Assembly: GCA_963682025.1 (NCBI GenBank)
Contig: OY821519.1
Coordinates: 10,118,668-10,182,667 of the forward strand
Direction: 5' to 3'
Source: Cordilura impudica
Taxonomy: Eukaryota; Arthropoda; Insecta; Diptera; Scathophagidae
Length of the DNA stretch: 64,000 bases
The translations under genes and the position numbers were made by a program. The notes beneath the pieces are model-generated. The model did not search any database. It saw only the letters and a program-made list of their open reading frames with translations, and was not told the DNA's origin. Of this stretch, positions 35,325 to 47,050 are shown in pieces; within the stretch, counting starts at the first letter, position 1, and every line of letters starts with the position of its first letter.

Positions 35325-35600
35325 TCTATAATATTAAAAGGCAAGTCGATTTCTTGTGACGGACATATAAATTTTAGTTACCAACCGATTTTGACCATAC
35401 ATACCTCATGTGAACGGTATTTCTTTTTAGCTGTCCACTAGAGTTACAGATCTGCTCCATCTAGAAGATTTTTTTGGAGTGAGGCTCATTTAAAGTTGCT
35501 ACTAACACACACAAAAAACACATACTGTGTGTGTGTTTACTATAAATATTAAAAGCGCCTTATGTTGAATTATGAATTGGATAGAATTAAGTGGCTTTAG
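35325..35600 (+). mobile_element. Mini-Helitron family H, copy H4, 3' truncated
   Basis: It starts TCTATAATATTAAAAGGCAAG after A, directly at the end of INE-like copy d. The GATTTTGACCATACATACCTC and GTTGCTACTAACACA blocks are present. The CTCGA..TCGAG hairpin and CTAG end are missing. Confidence 0.6.
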
Positions 35601-35716
35601 AATCTTTCTTACTGCATAATCGTACATATTTTAGAATTTATGTTACAAAAAAGTCGTAAATGGAACTTACGTATATTGTGCTGTTCCAAAATTTTTTTTC
35701 AAATAATATTTGGAAA

Positions 35717-35907
35717 GTAAGCGCACCGGTAGGTGATTAGGTAGTGTGCTCGCCTATCATGCGGGGGTCGTGGGTTCGATTCCCACCAGAGGCTTTGGTC
35801 TGTCGCTGCAAAAACCAGCCAAATGGTCTTTGTCACCCGGCTTATCCCTGGACCCTAATTAGAATACAAATTTACTTTGGATTGTAATTAAAATAAATAA
35901 ATAAATA
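35717..35907 (+). mobile_element. tRNA-derived SINE with perfect target duplications
   Basis: A 191-bp unit with a Pol III-type head. A-box-like TAGGTGATTAGG (35730-35741) is followed by an anticodon-like arm CTCGC-CTATCAT-GCGGG. A T-arm GTGGG-TTCGATT-CCCAC follows, whose B box GGTTCGATTCC is at 35773-35783. The 5' strand of an acceptor stem is not recognisable, so this is not a working tRNA. A tRNA-unrelated body follows, then an (AAAT)n tail. The 12-bp sequence AATATTTGGAAA occurs on both sides (35705-35716 and 35908-35919), marking a LINE-mediated insertion. Confidence 0.85.
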
Positions 35908-35919
35908 AATATTTGGAAA

Positions 35920-36884
35920 ATATTTGGTGAAATTAAAACAAATGACCTTTTTTTCACTATATAAGAATAGATATGCAGGAACGAAAAAAAATGCAATTAT
36001 ATTTTATATAAAAATTGTAATAATTCTTTTTTTAATTTCACATTTTTGAATAAAGTCAAGTAAATTTGGTACTTTCCACCTAGTTTTAAAATCAATATTA
36101 AACAAATATTTTTTACAGTTACCGTTTTAATACTGTTGCCGATATTTAGCTTTAAAATTCTAATACCAATTGAATATAAAGTTAATTTTTTTTCTTTTTT
36201 AATCAGTATTTTTTATAATTTCTTATTTATTGCTTTCTTTTATAAAAACAAAAAAAATTGAAAAATTGCATTATTTTTCTATTATTAGCGAAGAAAAACC
36301 ATTTAGATACCTTCAGAAGAGCCCAAAGAGAAATACTTGCATAATGCAGCCGGCTTTAGAATATCCAAAGTCAAACTAAGGAATCAACTGTGTAAGGTTT
36401 TGAGAGCTTAAAAATTATGCGATTTAAAAATCGCGTAATTGAGTAAAGATCTTAAATAAAAATCTTGGCAATTTTTGTATTGTCATACCTCAGTAAAATG
36501 TTCCGATATTAACCTTTAAATAAATGTAATTGTTAAATATCTTATCTAAATTAGCTTGGATTATGTTAATTTAAAGATAAAAAGATAGATTTAATGCAAT
36601 AAATATGTGTAAGAAGTTACACTGCATACATGAGGACAGAAAAATATACTCTATAATAATTGTTTTGGAAAGGATAAAATCTTTTGCCAGTTTATTATTT
36701 TATTTAAACTAATAAATAAAAAAAAATCAGAAGTATAAAATCTTTTTTTTTTTAAATAAAATTAATGGAAAACAATGATGTATATAACAGGGAAATGAAC
36801 CGAGTGTTTGATAATAGAATCAGATAGTAGAATCATACAAAAAACAACATCCTTCCTGTGCAAATAGAAAAATGATAGAAAAAC
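35920..36884. other. AT-rich stretch without recognised gene
   Basis: Nothing coding or structured was seen apart from short A/T runs. The minus-strand ORF at 36762 overlaps the start of modular repeat R3. Confidence 0.45.
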
Positions 36885-37760
36885 TTGTTTTCGGTAATCT
36901 TTATTTAAAAATGTCATAAAATCCAAAGCTGACCTTCGCAGTAATGGGTTAAGGTTCTCGGATTTATCCGAAATTTTGGAAACGGAAGATCTACACATTT
37001 GGTTATTATATTTTATGCTTCACATCTGAAAGTTCAATAGCACTTACAATATATTTCAATTTTTTGAATAAATTGTTTTTTATTAGCTTGTGGACATATG
37101 TGACCCCAATTCCAAAAGGGTTAATGAAATCATATTATTATTTTCGAAACCCCAGGCTATTAAGATAAAATATAACATTTAAAGTGGAAAAGTGATAAAT
37201 TTTTGATACAAAGTATTTAGAAAGAGTACATTTACTGAATATTTCACAAAAATCTAATTTTTCTCGAAACCCGCAAAAAATCCTTGTAAAAAAAATTCCA
37301 GAACAGGAATTTCCTTAAAAATTCACACACTTAATCTCTAACATACATTTAATAAAACTTTGAAGTGCCAGATCCATTTTTTGAAATTTTGTTTAAGAAA
37401 ATTTCTTAAAATATAAAAAAGGAGTTTTCAAAATTTTATCAAAAAAATTTTCCGTTTTTGGTCTCAGTGCATAAAAGGTTAACCACGTGGTAATAAAACA
37501 ATTTTTCATGTCTGACTTTTTACAGGTATAGAGGTATTTCTTAAAGTTGAAAAAATTTCCGTCAAATTTCACACCCTGTGTTTTTTGGCACAAAAGTGGT
37601 CTGGGGCATTAGCTATTTCTTGGCGAGTTTTTATTCGATTTTGTAGTTGTATAGCTTTTTTAGTGCCGATATAGATTCATATAACAACTTGTCGAAAAAA
37701 TTAAATTAAAATTAAAATCTGAAATAAAATAAATATTTTCCCCATATAAACACACTTGAA
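36885..37760 (+). repeat. Modular repeat R3, copy 2
   Basis: Block 1 (about 36885-37095) is inverted relative to copy 1. Block 2 (about 37096-37760) matches 13256-13990 closely, including TTTACTGAATATT, CACACACTTAATCTCTAAC and GTGGTCTGGGGCATT. The junction reads AGCTTGTGGACATATGTGACCCC. Confidence 0.75.
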
Positions 37761-38499
37761 ATTTTCAATCGATTTCTGGCATGACTTTTTAAAGCCTTAA
37801 AAATAGTTTCAGCATAAAAATACTTATTAGATAATTAATATTGTTTTTTATCCAATTAATTATATTTTTCTACAGAATAGTTGTTAAAAGCAACAAGAAA
37901 AGGACTAAATGAGTGTTGAGCTAAAAAATGAAGATCGCATTTAATTTAGAAAGCGCATATATGTATATTAATTAAAGAAAAACATTTTTGCGATCAATCT
38001 AATGTGTACAATGTTTAAAAGCAAGGGTTGCCATTCCTAAAGAATTTTTTTTCTAAGTGCTAAGGGAAACATTTTTTTATTAACTTGTGAAAGTTATGCT
38101 TGGTTAGATTTGCAGTGAAAAATATTAAACAAAAATCTTTCAACGTAGTTAGTAGGAAATATATTTGAAATTCTTAGTTTCTACTCTGAGAAAAAACGAA
38201 ATCTTGAATTTATCAAAACAAGATAAATTGTTTAAAAAAATTTTAAATTAAGAAAATTAGAAATGAAAATAATTAGAGATCAGAAAACTTGTAATATGAA
38301 CATTTTGCTACAAGTTCAAAATAGTTTTCGTACAAGAAAAACTGCTTACATTTAAAGTCTTGCAAAAATAAATTACGAAAATTTTAAACAGTTATTATTT
38401 TTTATACACGACTAGGTACATAGCTTATTATGAAAATGAAAATTTTTATTATAATTTTTTTCATCTTGGCGAAATTTTGTATTTATTTCGAGAAGAAAC
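37761..38499. other. AT-rich stretch without recognised gene
   Basis: A GAGCTAAAAAATGAAGATCGC block near 37919 resembles 16159, beyond repeat copy B. Otherwise nothing is recognised. Confidence 0.4.
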
Positions 38500-38815
38500 A
38501 AAATTTAGAATAACAAGCATAACTAGAACAATATAGAAAGATCAATTAAACCGATGTTGATCATCTTAAGTATCAGCCTGGTCAGGATGTCGCTGAATCA
38601 TTTCCCACTAAAAGTGAGCAACCAAGCTAACATATTGAAGGCGTGATTCTGAATTCCACAGATGGACAGACGGACATCGCTACATTAACACGGCTTGTTT
38701 TAAGTTTCAAAAATACATAAATTTTATAGGATCGAAATTTTCATCTAAATATTATAAACGGAATGACAAACCTATATGTATATACCCTCCACACACTTAT
38801 GCAGTGTGTATAAAA
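38500..38815 (+). repeat. Dispersed repeat R2, copy 3
   Basis: It shares TTTAGAATAACAAGCATAAC, GTCGCTGAATCATTT, ATGGACAGACGGACATCGCT, CGGCTTGTT and TATATACCCTCCACACAC with the other R2 copies. Confidence 0.65.
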
Positions 38816-39150
38816 ATCGATTTTTTTAAAACATTTCCAAATTTTTTCGCAAATATTCTCAAACAAACTTAACATAATTATGCACTATTGAATTTGCTTG
38901 TAAAAAATTGCTTGAACCACGATGAATTATTAAACAATTTCATTCATATTGAAGAAAAATGATTGTAAGGTAACATATTCATTTGATAAATAGTCAAATC
39001 ATAGACCAAAAACTACTGTTATTTTTCCAAAACAAAGCAAAAACAAAATTAAATATTTTTTTCTTACATTTCTTTGAGTTATACTCTTATTATAAATTTA
39101 TTTTATATTATATTATAAATTCCGTTTCAATGTTTGGAATTAACAAGATG

Positions 39151-39505
39151 TCTATAATATTAATAGGTAAGGCGATTTCTTGTGACCGCTGTTTTGTTCT
39201 ACCGTTTCTCCCCATTTTGACTAAACGTATCTAATTTAAAAGGTATTTTTATTTAGCTGTCCAACAGACTTACAGATTTTCAAATTTTTTAATTTGGTTG
39301 GAGTTATGCTCAATTAAAGTTGTTACTAATATATACATATAATTATAAAATTTGTTAATGTATTTGCTTGTTTTCTTCAATCACAATAATAACTGTGTTG
39401 AATTGAAAAATTATTTTGGACATAGCATACCTTTAGGATCAGTAATTTATTAAATGAAAATTTCCTACAATTTGCACTCGAATTTCGAGGGATAGAATCT
39501 GCTAA
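39151..39505 (+). mobile_element. Mini-Helitron family H, copy H5
   Basis: It starts TCTATAATATTAATAGGTAAG, here after G rather than A, and ends GAATCTGCTAA before T. The CTAA variant still fits CTRR. The CTCGAATTTCGAG hairpin is intact. Confidence 0.7.
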
Positions 39506-39539
39506 TTTAAATAAAAAACGAAATTAAAATATTAACATA

Positions 39540-39905
39540 ATTTAATTCGAAATTGACCACCAAGTGGTCAGGGTATAATGAGTTCCTTCTGCTGTTTGTA
39601 ACTTCAAAAAAAAAATTATCTAGACCCATCTATTATCAGTTTGGTTTGTATAAGTTTTTGAAAACAATAAGTGACTGTACGAAACATCGTCAGGATTAGT
39701 CCATATAAATAAAGCAAGTTAAAGTTAAAGTTTAAATTTATTGACTCTTTGTTCTACAATATAATGATATAGCAACCGATATGAACTTTTTCATATCAGC
39801 GGGAAATAAAATTATTAACAATGCTACTCAATTGTGATTGTTGCTTATTTTCTATATCCAATTAGTTGGACCTTAATCTGTTTCTCTAAACGCAGGGTAT
39901 ATTGG
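39540..39905 (+). mobile_element. INE-like repeat, copy e, internally deleted
   Basis: The 5' end (GACCACCAAGTGGTCAGGGTATAATGA) and 3' part (TTGGACCTTAATCTGTTTCTCTAAACGCAGGGTAT) are present. The GTCY tract and middle are missing. The terminal hairpin is not recognisable. Confidence 0.55.
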
Positions 39906-39959
39906 GGTGGCCCTTAATAAAAAAAAGTTTTCAAACTCTAGGTCTCACCGCCTAAAAAT

Positions 39960-41000
39960 ATGTGAATAGCAAAAAAACTGAGAAATACAAAGTTTTGGGC
40001 CAATCAAAAAACATTTAGTCGTGCCTCAACGCGATTGAAAATTTCAAGTGTGTTAATATGGGGACAATATGACTTTTTCAGATTTTACAAAAATTTAGTG
40101 CTATATTTTAATTTTCCGACAAGCTGTTATATAATTCGGGATCAGTATTAAATTATCCTTTCAAAAAGCAATAAAACTTCAAAATCGAATAAAACCTAGC
40201 CATGAAATAGCAAATGCCCCAGACCACTTTTGTGCTAAAATAAAAAACTGGCTCATGAAATTTGATGGCATTTTTTTCAACTTTGAGAAATTGATTAAAG
40301 CCATAATTTCTTTTTGGTCTCTATACTTATAAGTACTCAGATATGAAGTATTATTTTATTACCACCTTGTTAACCTATTACGCATTGAGACCTAAAATGG
40401 GATATTATTTTGATAAAATTTTGAAAACACCTTTTTCAAGTTTTAAAAAATTTTCTTAAACAAAATTTAAAAAACTGGATCTAAAACTTTGACTTTTTTT
40501 AAATACATGTTACATATTAACTGTCTGAATTTTTAAGTAAATCCCTAACCAGAATTTTTTTGACAAGGATTTTATTTTTTCGGATTTCGAGAAAAATGGG
40601 ATTTTGGTAAAATATTCTGTTAATGTACTCTTTCTAAATATTTTGTATAAAAAATTCATCGCTTTTCTATTTTTAAATATTATATTTTATCTTAATAGCC
40701 TAGAGTTTAGGAAAAAATAATATGGCCTCATTGACACTTTTGTGATTGGGGTCACATATGACCCCAAGCTAATAGAAGACAATTTATTCAAAAAATTGTA
40801 ATATTTTGTAAGTGCTGTTGAATTTTTAGATGCGATGCTTAAAATATAATAACCAAATATGTGGAACTTCCGCTCTCAAAATTTGGTATAAATACGATAA
40901 CGCTAACTTATTATTTGCCAAAGCCAGCTTTGGATTTTAAGTTATTTTTAAATAAAAATTACCGAAAACGAGTTTTTCTGTTAAACTCGACGAAACCACT
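39960..41000 (-). repeat. Modular repeat R3, copy 3
   Basis: Block 2 lies at about 39960-40740 and block 1 at about 40760-41000, together a reversed version of copy 2. The junction is a 22-bp inverted repeat (40746-40767) with perfect 9-bp arms TTGGGGTCA and TGACCCCAA around CATA. Confidence 0.75.
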
Positions 41001-41199
41001 ATTTAGAATTTAAGAAAAATAATTGAGTTAATTTTTATTTATTTAAATCTTCAGTGCTCCTGGGATCAAAATAATCCATATCTTTGGTGCAGTTATCTGC
41101 TTATTGCTCGCGAATATAAATTAAAACAACTTTTAACCAATTTTGTTATAAAATTATTTTATGTATAAAAACTATCTATATTTTTCTAAATAAAATAAG
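41001..41199. other. Spacer
   Basis: AT-rich; nothing recognised. AACCCAAAGCTAATAGAAGACAATTTATTC at 41215 repeats part of R3 block 1. Confidence 0.35.
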
Positions 41200-41760
41200 A
41201 AGACCTACAAATAACCCAAAGCTAATAGAAGACAATTTATTCAAAGGAATATGAAATGTAGTTTTTATACATAAAATAATTATATGACAAACGCGTTTTT
41301 GCAAAAAAGTGCGAAAAGCACCAAAATGGCAACATTGTGTGTTGCACATCTAGCTGAACTAATTGAATCATTTATTGCAACTTTAACAGTTTTGATCAGC
41401 GATGAGTATTTTCTTCAAGCAAAAAAAGCAAAACAGAATGGAAAAAGCGCTAAAAAGCACATAGATCCTCATTACTTGAGTATATAAATGTCAATATATC
41501 TATAACGTAACTTGAGAAATTCACAAATTTTACTCCTCGATTTCTTTTTATTATTCCATAAATTCTTTTAAAAAATTAATAGCATCGTTAAAATTTAATT
41601 TGATATGAACTGTTGTAGTTAAAAACGCTAAAAGCACTTAAGAAGGAAAACAGATAACGTTTTTTTTTCATAAAAGCCGCTAAATGGCAAAAATTAGCTT
41701 TTTTTATTGCCAAAAGCCGCTTAATCTAGCCCGAAAAGCGCTAAGTTGGCATCACTGGTT
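41200..41760. mobile_element. Possible non-autonomous element ending GTTGGCATCACTGG
   Basis: The right end reads AAAAGCGCTAAGTTGGCATCACTGG. The motif CAGTGATGCCAA also occurs at 22580, and its variant TAGTGATGCCAAAAC at 24200 and 26918. Repeated AAAAGC.GCTAAA phrases run through the block. Ends of this type are seen in hAT-like elements, but no matching left end or 8-bp duplication was established. The ORF 41284-41487 has no recognisable domain. Confidence 0.35.
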
Positions 41761-43479
41761 TTTATTAATTTGAAAAAAAATTATGAATTGTTATCCGAGT
41801 AAAAAATTTAAATATAAAAAAATAATAAAGAAATGTTTTCTACGCCTATTAAATTTAGTCTGTTTTCTGGTACTAGGTCTCATCATATATAAATTACTTC
41901 CAATTTCAGTAGCCATCATTCTCTCAAAAAAACCAAACATTGTTTTATTGAGGACAGTTATTTTTTTTTTTTATTAATTTTAAGTTTTTTTTTTAAACTG
42001 AAATTTTAGAATGTATAATGAATACCCCTAATATCAGTTGACAGATCGATTATACATCGATGTTTAATATGTTTCTTCACAACGATGACCGTTTAAATCC
42101 TTTGATTATTTTTTGCATTTCTCTATTGTTTTCCCTAACAACCCCTTTGACGTGCGTGTTGCCAGGCAATGAATGAATGACACAGGCTTTAGTTTGACTG
42201 TCATGCATGACAAACAGATTTAGAACTCAACTTGTTTGTTTTTACAGCCACCAAAAAAAGGGTCTCTAGAACTACCGGTTGTTCTTAGCTATGCAGTAGT
42301 CCGTCTAGGACACCCACATATGCTACAACGAGATGATGACATGAGCCTTGTTTCTGGCTAAGGGATGTTCCTTGAGTTCTTTTTTTTTATCGAAAACTTA
42401 ATTTTTTTTTTTTTTTTTTTGTATTTACTGACAATAGTTTAAGTAACCACATGAGCAAACAAAAAAACCATATAAAAAAAGATTAGTTGTCGAAAAAAAC
42501 CAACAACAGCCTCAAAAAAATATATAAAAAAAATTATCTCCGCACGTTTGCCCGAAGTGCTTGCGTTTGTTAAGAAATATTGCAAGTGAAATGTAAAAAA
42601 ATAAATAAAGAATTTGCCATTTGAAATGTCTGCTGTAGTTGTAGTTTATTAAGGCCTAAACAGGGCAGATGTCACAATTGAAATTGAATTAAACTCAAAG
42701 TAAGATTGATTGTCTTTAGCTCTTCTACACATACATTTACTTATTTCTATCTCGCTCGACTATCTTGTCTGCCAAACTGTATAGAAAATTTTGCTTTTCC
42801 CCTGACTAAATTCACATTTTGAAAGAAAGCATTTTATCAAAAAAAAAAAAAAAAAAAAAAAACGTTTTCAAATTAAATTAAGCAAAATTCAGCTAAATTT
42901 ATAAAAAGAAAAATCTTCTCGCAGTTAAGACTCTCTAATGTTAATTTTGGCAATTTAAACAAATTGAATCATTTTATTTCTGTTTATTTTTTGCTGTTGC
43001 AATTTTTTTGTTTAAAACTCTTAACACAACTAAAGCAATTTCATTTAAATGCTCAAAAATTGTATGTGTTTAATCAGGATTTTGTGTTTTTCTTTTTTTG
43101 GTTTTGTTTACAAAACAAAGAATCTTAAAATTAAAAAAAATTACTTACTTACTGGCTCCTGCTAACTAACTGGCTGAATGGCTCGCTGGATGGCTGGCTG
43201 ACTAACTGACTGGTTGTGTATTGTGTTAGGAAGACAACAGCCTTTAGGTATGGTTTATGAATGAGAAAATACTATTTTGTTGTAGGGAAAAAAAGCTAAT
43301 AAAAATCCTCAAGAGACTTACAGTAAATTGTCTACAATTGTAATCTCCCGTACATTTTACTTTCATTTTATTATGGATATTCATGCCAAGCGACTTGCGA
43401 TAAAGCTAATAATCAAATTTCGGGGTTCCCAACACTGGAATTCTGTTTATGTCAACAGTAAATATACATATACTGTATG
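41761..43479. other. AT-rich stretch without recognised gene
   Basis: It contains long homopolymers (T near 42400, A near 42840) and a (CTGGCTGA)-like array at 43153-43215. The part around 42060-42370 has more balanced composition and could be unique host DNA. No ORF there is long enough to support a gene. Confidence 0.45.
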
Positions 43480-43935
43480 TCGGTCTTTCTGCATGTCTGT
43501 ATGAACTATGTAATCAAACTTATAACTAAAAAAATATTTGTTCTAGACACCTTTTATTGTACCCATCAGAATTACTTTGAGTCGATATAGCGATATCCGT
43601 TTGTCATTCTGTCTGTCCATCTGTCTGGTAGTGTACGTAATCGAAGTACAGGTCGCAAATATCAGTATATAAATGTGGTATATAAGGTTTCGTTGGCCAT
43701 GGCTGTTGGACGGTGGCTATTGAAATTGGTGGAAATTGATCCATGTTCAGTCCTAGCTCCGGTACAAATAACCCCATGAAATCGACTTAAATTGGCGTAA
43801 GATCCAAATTATCATATACATATCGGAGTCTTAAACTTAATGAAAATTCTTAGTTCAAGCAGACTTGCAGAGATACAGAAGTTCTTTTGCTTTTACGTGC
43901 ATGTCTGTCTTGTCGACCTTACCACACGGTGGTAT
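43480..43935 (+). mobile_element. INE-like (GTCY) repeat, copy f, diverged
   Basis: It carries CTGTCTGTCCATCTGTCTGG (about 43610-43630), CAGGTCGCAAATATCAG, TCCATGTTCAGTCCTAGCTCC and AATCGACTTAAATTGGC, all from the left two thirds of the family. It ends with ACCTTACCACACGGTGGTATT instead of the usual hairpin, so it is rearranged. Confidence 0.55.
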
Positions 43936-43939
43936 TAGC

Positions 43940-46830
43940 ACTAGGTGAGATACAATGCGTCCACCTGCGCCCCTTCGTTAGATGGATAGCAAGCTAGGAG
44001 AGATGGTTCGACATACTCTCCTCCCTTTGCTATTGGGTTGGTCCGATCTAAAAGCCTTCTACTTTATGGGTCGTAGAACCCGGTTGAATGCAACTCTACA
44101 TCGAACTGTGTTCTTCCCGCGATTTTGGGCTACCACAGCCACCACGAAACTCCCTGAGGGGCTGTTCCCATAAAAGGTATTTAAAGGTACAACACGTTGT
44201 TATCTGTCATCAACAGTACTTGCAAGAACACATACCTCCAATGATCCACACATTTGTCTACTACGTTCGTTCTTACTAGCTGTTATTATCAGGTGACCGA
44301 GATATGTACAACGTTCCGTACCAACATTTCAACCGATATCCGTCTCATCCGCGAAACGCTGTATTGTCAAATGACTCAAGCGCCCTTGGACTCGTCTTCT
44401 ATCCGGCACTCTTGTCTACTAATTCTACCATAATGGTCATCTTTGCTAGGACTGGTACTAGTTCAACCATTCACTGCTTCGAATTTTTGCAACTCATGCC
44501 CTCATCTGTCTACTACGCTCCGAATTACTAATTGCCGCCATCAACTGGTCCCCGACTCGTCTTGGACGTTGTATTGTCATGTGCACCTACCTCAAACGCC
44601 TTCGACTCGTCTTCGACCACCATCTCGCTCAAATTTCTCCGTCATGGTATCTTGTCAGGACAACTGACGCACACACAACCGGCCTCCTTTTCGCTCATGT
44701 AACATCTTTTCCTTCATTTGCACTTTGGGACACCAACACAATTATGGCATGTGACAACCATTTCAGCTGGTAGGTTTTGTTTTGACACCTCCAGTTTTAT
44801 GTTTTTGCTTGTACTGCCTTTGATTTTGACAAAGCTGTAAGGTAACCTTGGGCTTATAGCTCACCTGTGGTACCTTGGGCTTATAGATCACCTGTGGTAC
44901 CTAATTATAGCCTCAGGTAAGGCTTCGTTGCAAGTCTGGCCACTTACTAGCCGCTGCCAAGCTATTCCCCAAACAGAGTAGTACTTGGTGGACCTGACCT
45001 TAACATTTGGCCGCTAGGAATAATCACCAGAATTAACTGGCATTGCCTAGCGTTGCCCGGGAGCACCACTTAGAGGTGTCAACCGTCACTGGCGAACCAG
45101 TAACTTTATGATACAACTTTGCTCCCTTGCGGAGATACAGTCAGATCCAGATAGGAAGCATTCAGATATTGGCGTGAAAATAAAAATTCCGTCAGCTGAA
45201 TTTTTTGCAAAAAAAATTTTTCCGGATAGCGATCAACCACTACCCGAACTAGAAAGAGTATCTTGTACTATGCCTAAAATATTCTTCCGAGCACGTACAG
45301 TTAAAAAGGTTCTTTCAGATCTCAACGTAAATAAGTCTACGGGGCCGGATGGCATTCGATCACTGTCCATTGGCCAACCTTTACAGCCTTTCGTACCGTA
45401 CGGGAGTCTTTCCCTCTTGCTGGATGGTTGCCAATGTCCAAACAATCCCTAAAAAGAGTGAGGCTTATAACCTTGAAAATTACCGTCCAATTGCAACCTG
45501 CTCTGCGCTATCAAAGATGATCGAGAGCACTATCAATTTCCATCTTGTGAACTACCTAGAAGCCAACTCCCTTCTTAATGATAGAAAGTATGGCTTCCGT
45601 AGAAATCGTTCTACGGGAGACCTGCTAGCTCTACTTTTTGAGCGCTGGAGTCGATCCATTCACAATTTTGGAGAAAGTAAAGTGGTTTCTCTACATATTT
45701 CCAAGGCATTCTATGCATATGGCACGGTGCATTGATGTCAAAGCTTATTGCATTTGGTGTCGGTATGACTTTTCTCGATTTATATCGAGTTTTCTCAGAG
45801 ACCGCTCAATATATGTTGCTGTGATGGGGTCTCATCCAGTGAGTTTAAGCTTAATTTAGGGGTACCCCAAGTTTCTGTTGTTTCTCCCTCTCTTTTCCTT
45901 ATCTTTTTGAACGACTTCCTTGGCCAAACTTTTAATACGGTATACTCTTTCGCAGATGACAGCAGCATTTTTCATTTATTTTCCTTTAATTGTAGGCCTC
46001 TTGGAGGTTGTGGACAGATGGCTGACAATGAATGACACACTCAATCAACACTTGTTAACAATCTCCGAATGGGGTAAAACGAATAGGGTTGATTTTAATA
46101 CGCTGAAGACTCAATGTTGTCTGTTGGCTCATAGTGCCATAGATTCCATAATGTCATCTGTATATATGGTTGGTGTAGGTATTGAGGAATCGGATACCCT
46201 TGATGTTCTGGGTATGGCAATTCAATGTGATGTTGGTTGGAACGAGCATGTGTTTCAAGTGTCGAAAGTGTCTTGGTTTTCTAAAATTACTTCACTCCTT
46301 CCGATCTCCTTAATATCTATACCACGTACATCCGAGCGAAAATATAATAAAAACTCCATATATGGGCAGGAGCTTCAAAGCCTATTTTGGAGCTACTGGA
46401 CCGTGTGCAAAGCAGGGCGTTGACGCTTACCAATGGTAATAGGGTATCCAACTCTATTGACTCATTAGAAAATCGTCGAAATGTTTGTTGTGTAGCACTG
46501 TTCTATAGATACTACCATGGGAAATGTTCTTCTGAGATTAGCGAACTTATTTCAAGTGCCTGAGTTTCAGTTCGCACTATTCTATTGTCCAGTTGACCGT
46601 ACAACGCATTACAGAGAGAACACTCAGTCGAACTAGCCGTATGTGGAATAAACTCCCCGCGCATGTCTTTCCTGACAGTTATAACCCAACAAAATTTAAG
46701 TCAAATATCCATAAACACTATTCCCTCTTTCCTCCGTCCCATAACCTATTTTCATAAGATCAGCACAATGCACTGCATTTGTAAAAGGCTTCCCCTGTGT
46801 GCTGGTCAATAATTAATAAAAAAAAACTTT
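43940..46830 (+). mobile_element. Decayed LINE with elevated GC
   Basis: The block has clearly higher GC than its surroundings. The 5' part (43940-45100) has several short overlapping ORFs but no legible domain. A tandem duplication around CTTGGGCTTATAG..CACCTGTGGTACC lies at 44848-44902. From 45108 the reverse transcriptase is readable. The 3' end lies near 46830, followed by an A-rich tail. Confidence 0.65.
45108..46760 (+). pseudogene. LINE reverse transcriptase, broken
   Basis: Pieces in order: VLSDLNVNKSTGPDGI (45310-45357), WMVANVQTIPKKSE..NYRPIATCSALSKMIE (45424-45525), YGFRRNRSTGDLL (45589-45630), SLHISKAF (45690, the position of the first catalytic region), LGVPQVSVVSPSLF (about 45858) and YSFADDSSIF (about 45944, FADD active site). 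Near 46375 comes GASKPILELLDRVQSRA, and a C-terminus WNKLPAHVFPDSYNPTKF ends near 46750. Frameshifts and stops are frequent. The style resembles the Jockey/BS group of insect LINEs, but the clade is tentative. The enzyme would copy its RNA at a nicked target site. Confidence 0.75.
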
Positions 46831-46859
46831 GGTTTATGTGTGTTTTCTGCCTCCCGATG

Positions 46860-47010
46860 TTCACTTATAAAAATTTCATAGATATCTCTCATATTTGGAT
46901 AGTACATGATTTTGAGTAAAATAAATTACTAAATACGATAATGCTCGATCCATTTTTTAATCTGGTCCCCATAGAAAAATAGAGTCCGATATAAATTTTT
47001 TTAAATGTAC
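46860..47010 (+). mobile_element. INE-like repeat fragment
   Basis: TCATATTTGGATAGTACATG, CTCGATCCATTTTTTAATCTGGTCCCCATA and GTCCGATATAAA match the 3' third of the INE-like family. No ends are preserved. Confidence 0.45.
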
Positions 47011-47050
47011 ACAGCGCAAATACACTATGTAACATTATCGTTGCCATTGT

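Noticed and set aside
35721..35793. Functional tRNA gene
   Set aside because: The D- and T-arms are tRNA-like, but the acceptor stem does not pair. An (AAAT)n tail plus target duplications show a SINE.
40746..40767. Nuclear-receptor-type inverted site (GGTCA..TGACC arms)
   Set aside because: It is the joint of a decayed dispersed repeat and is altered in the other two copies; there is no gene next to it.
41284..41487. Possible small gene with a Cys/Ala/Lys-rich 67-residue ORF
   Set aside because: No domain, and it lies in a repeat-like block with AAAAGC.GCTAAA phrases on both sides.
43982..44773. Several overlapping ORFs of 60-75 codons in GC-richer DNA
   Set aside because: They overlap in different frames, carry no recognisable domain and lie in the decayed 5' part of a LINE.
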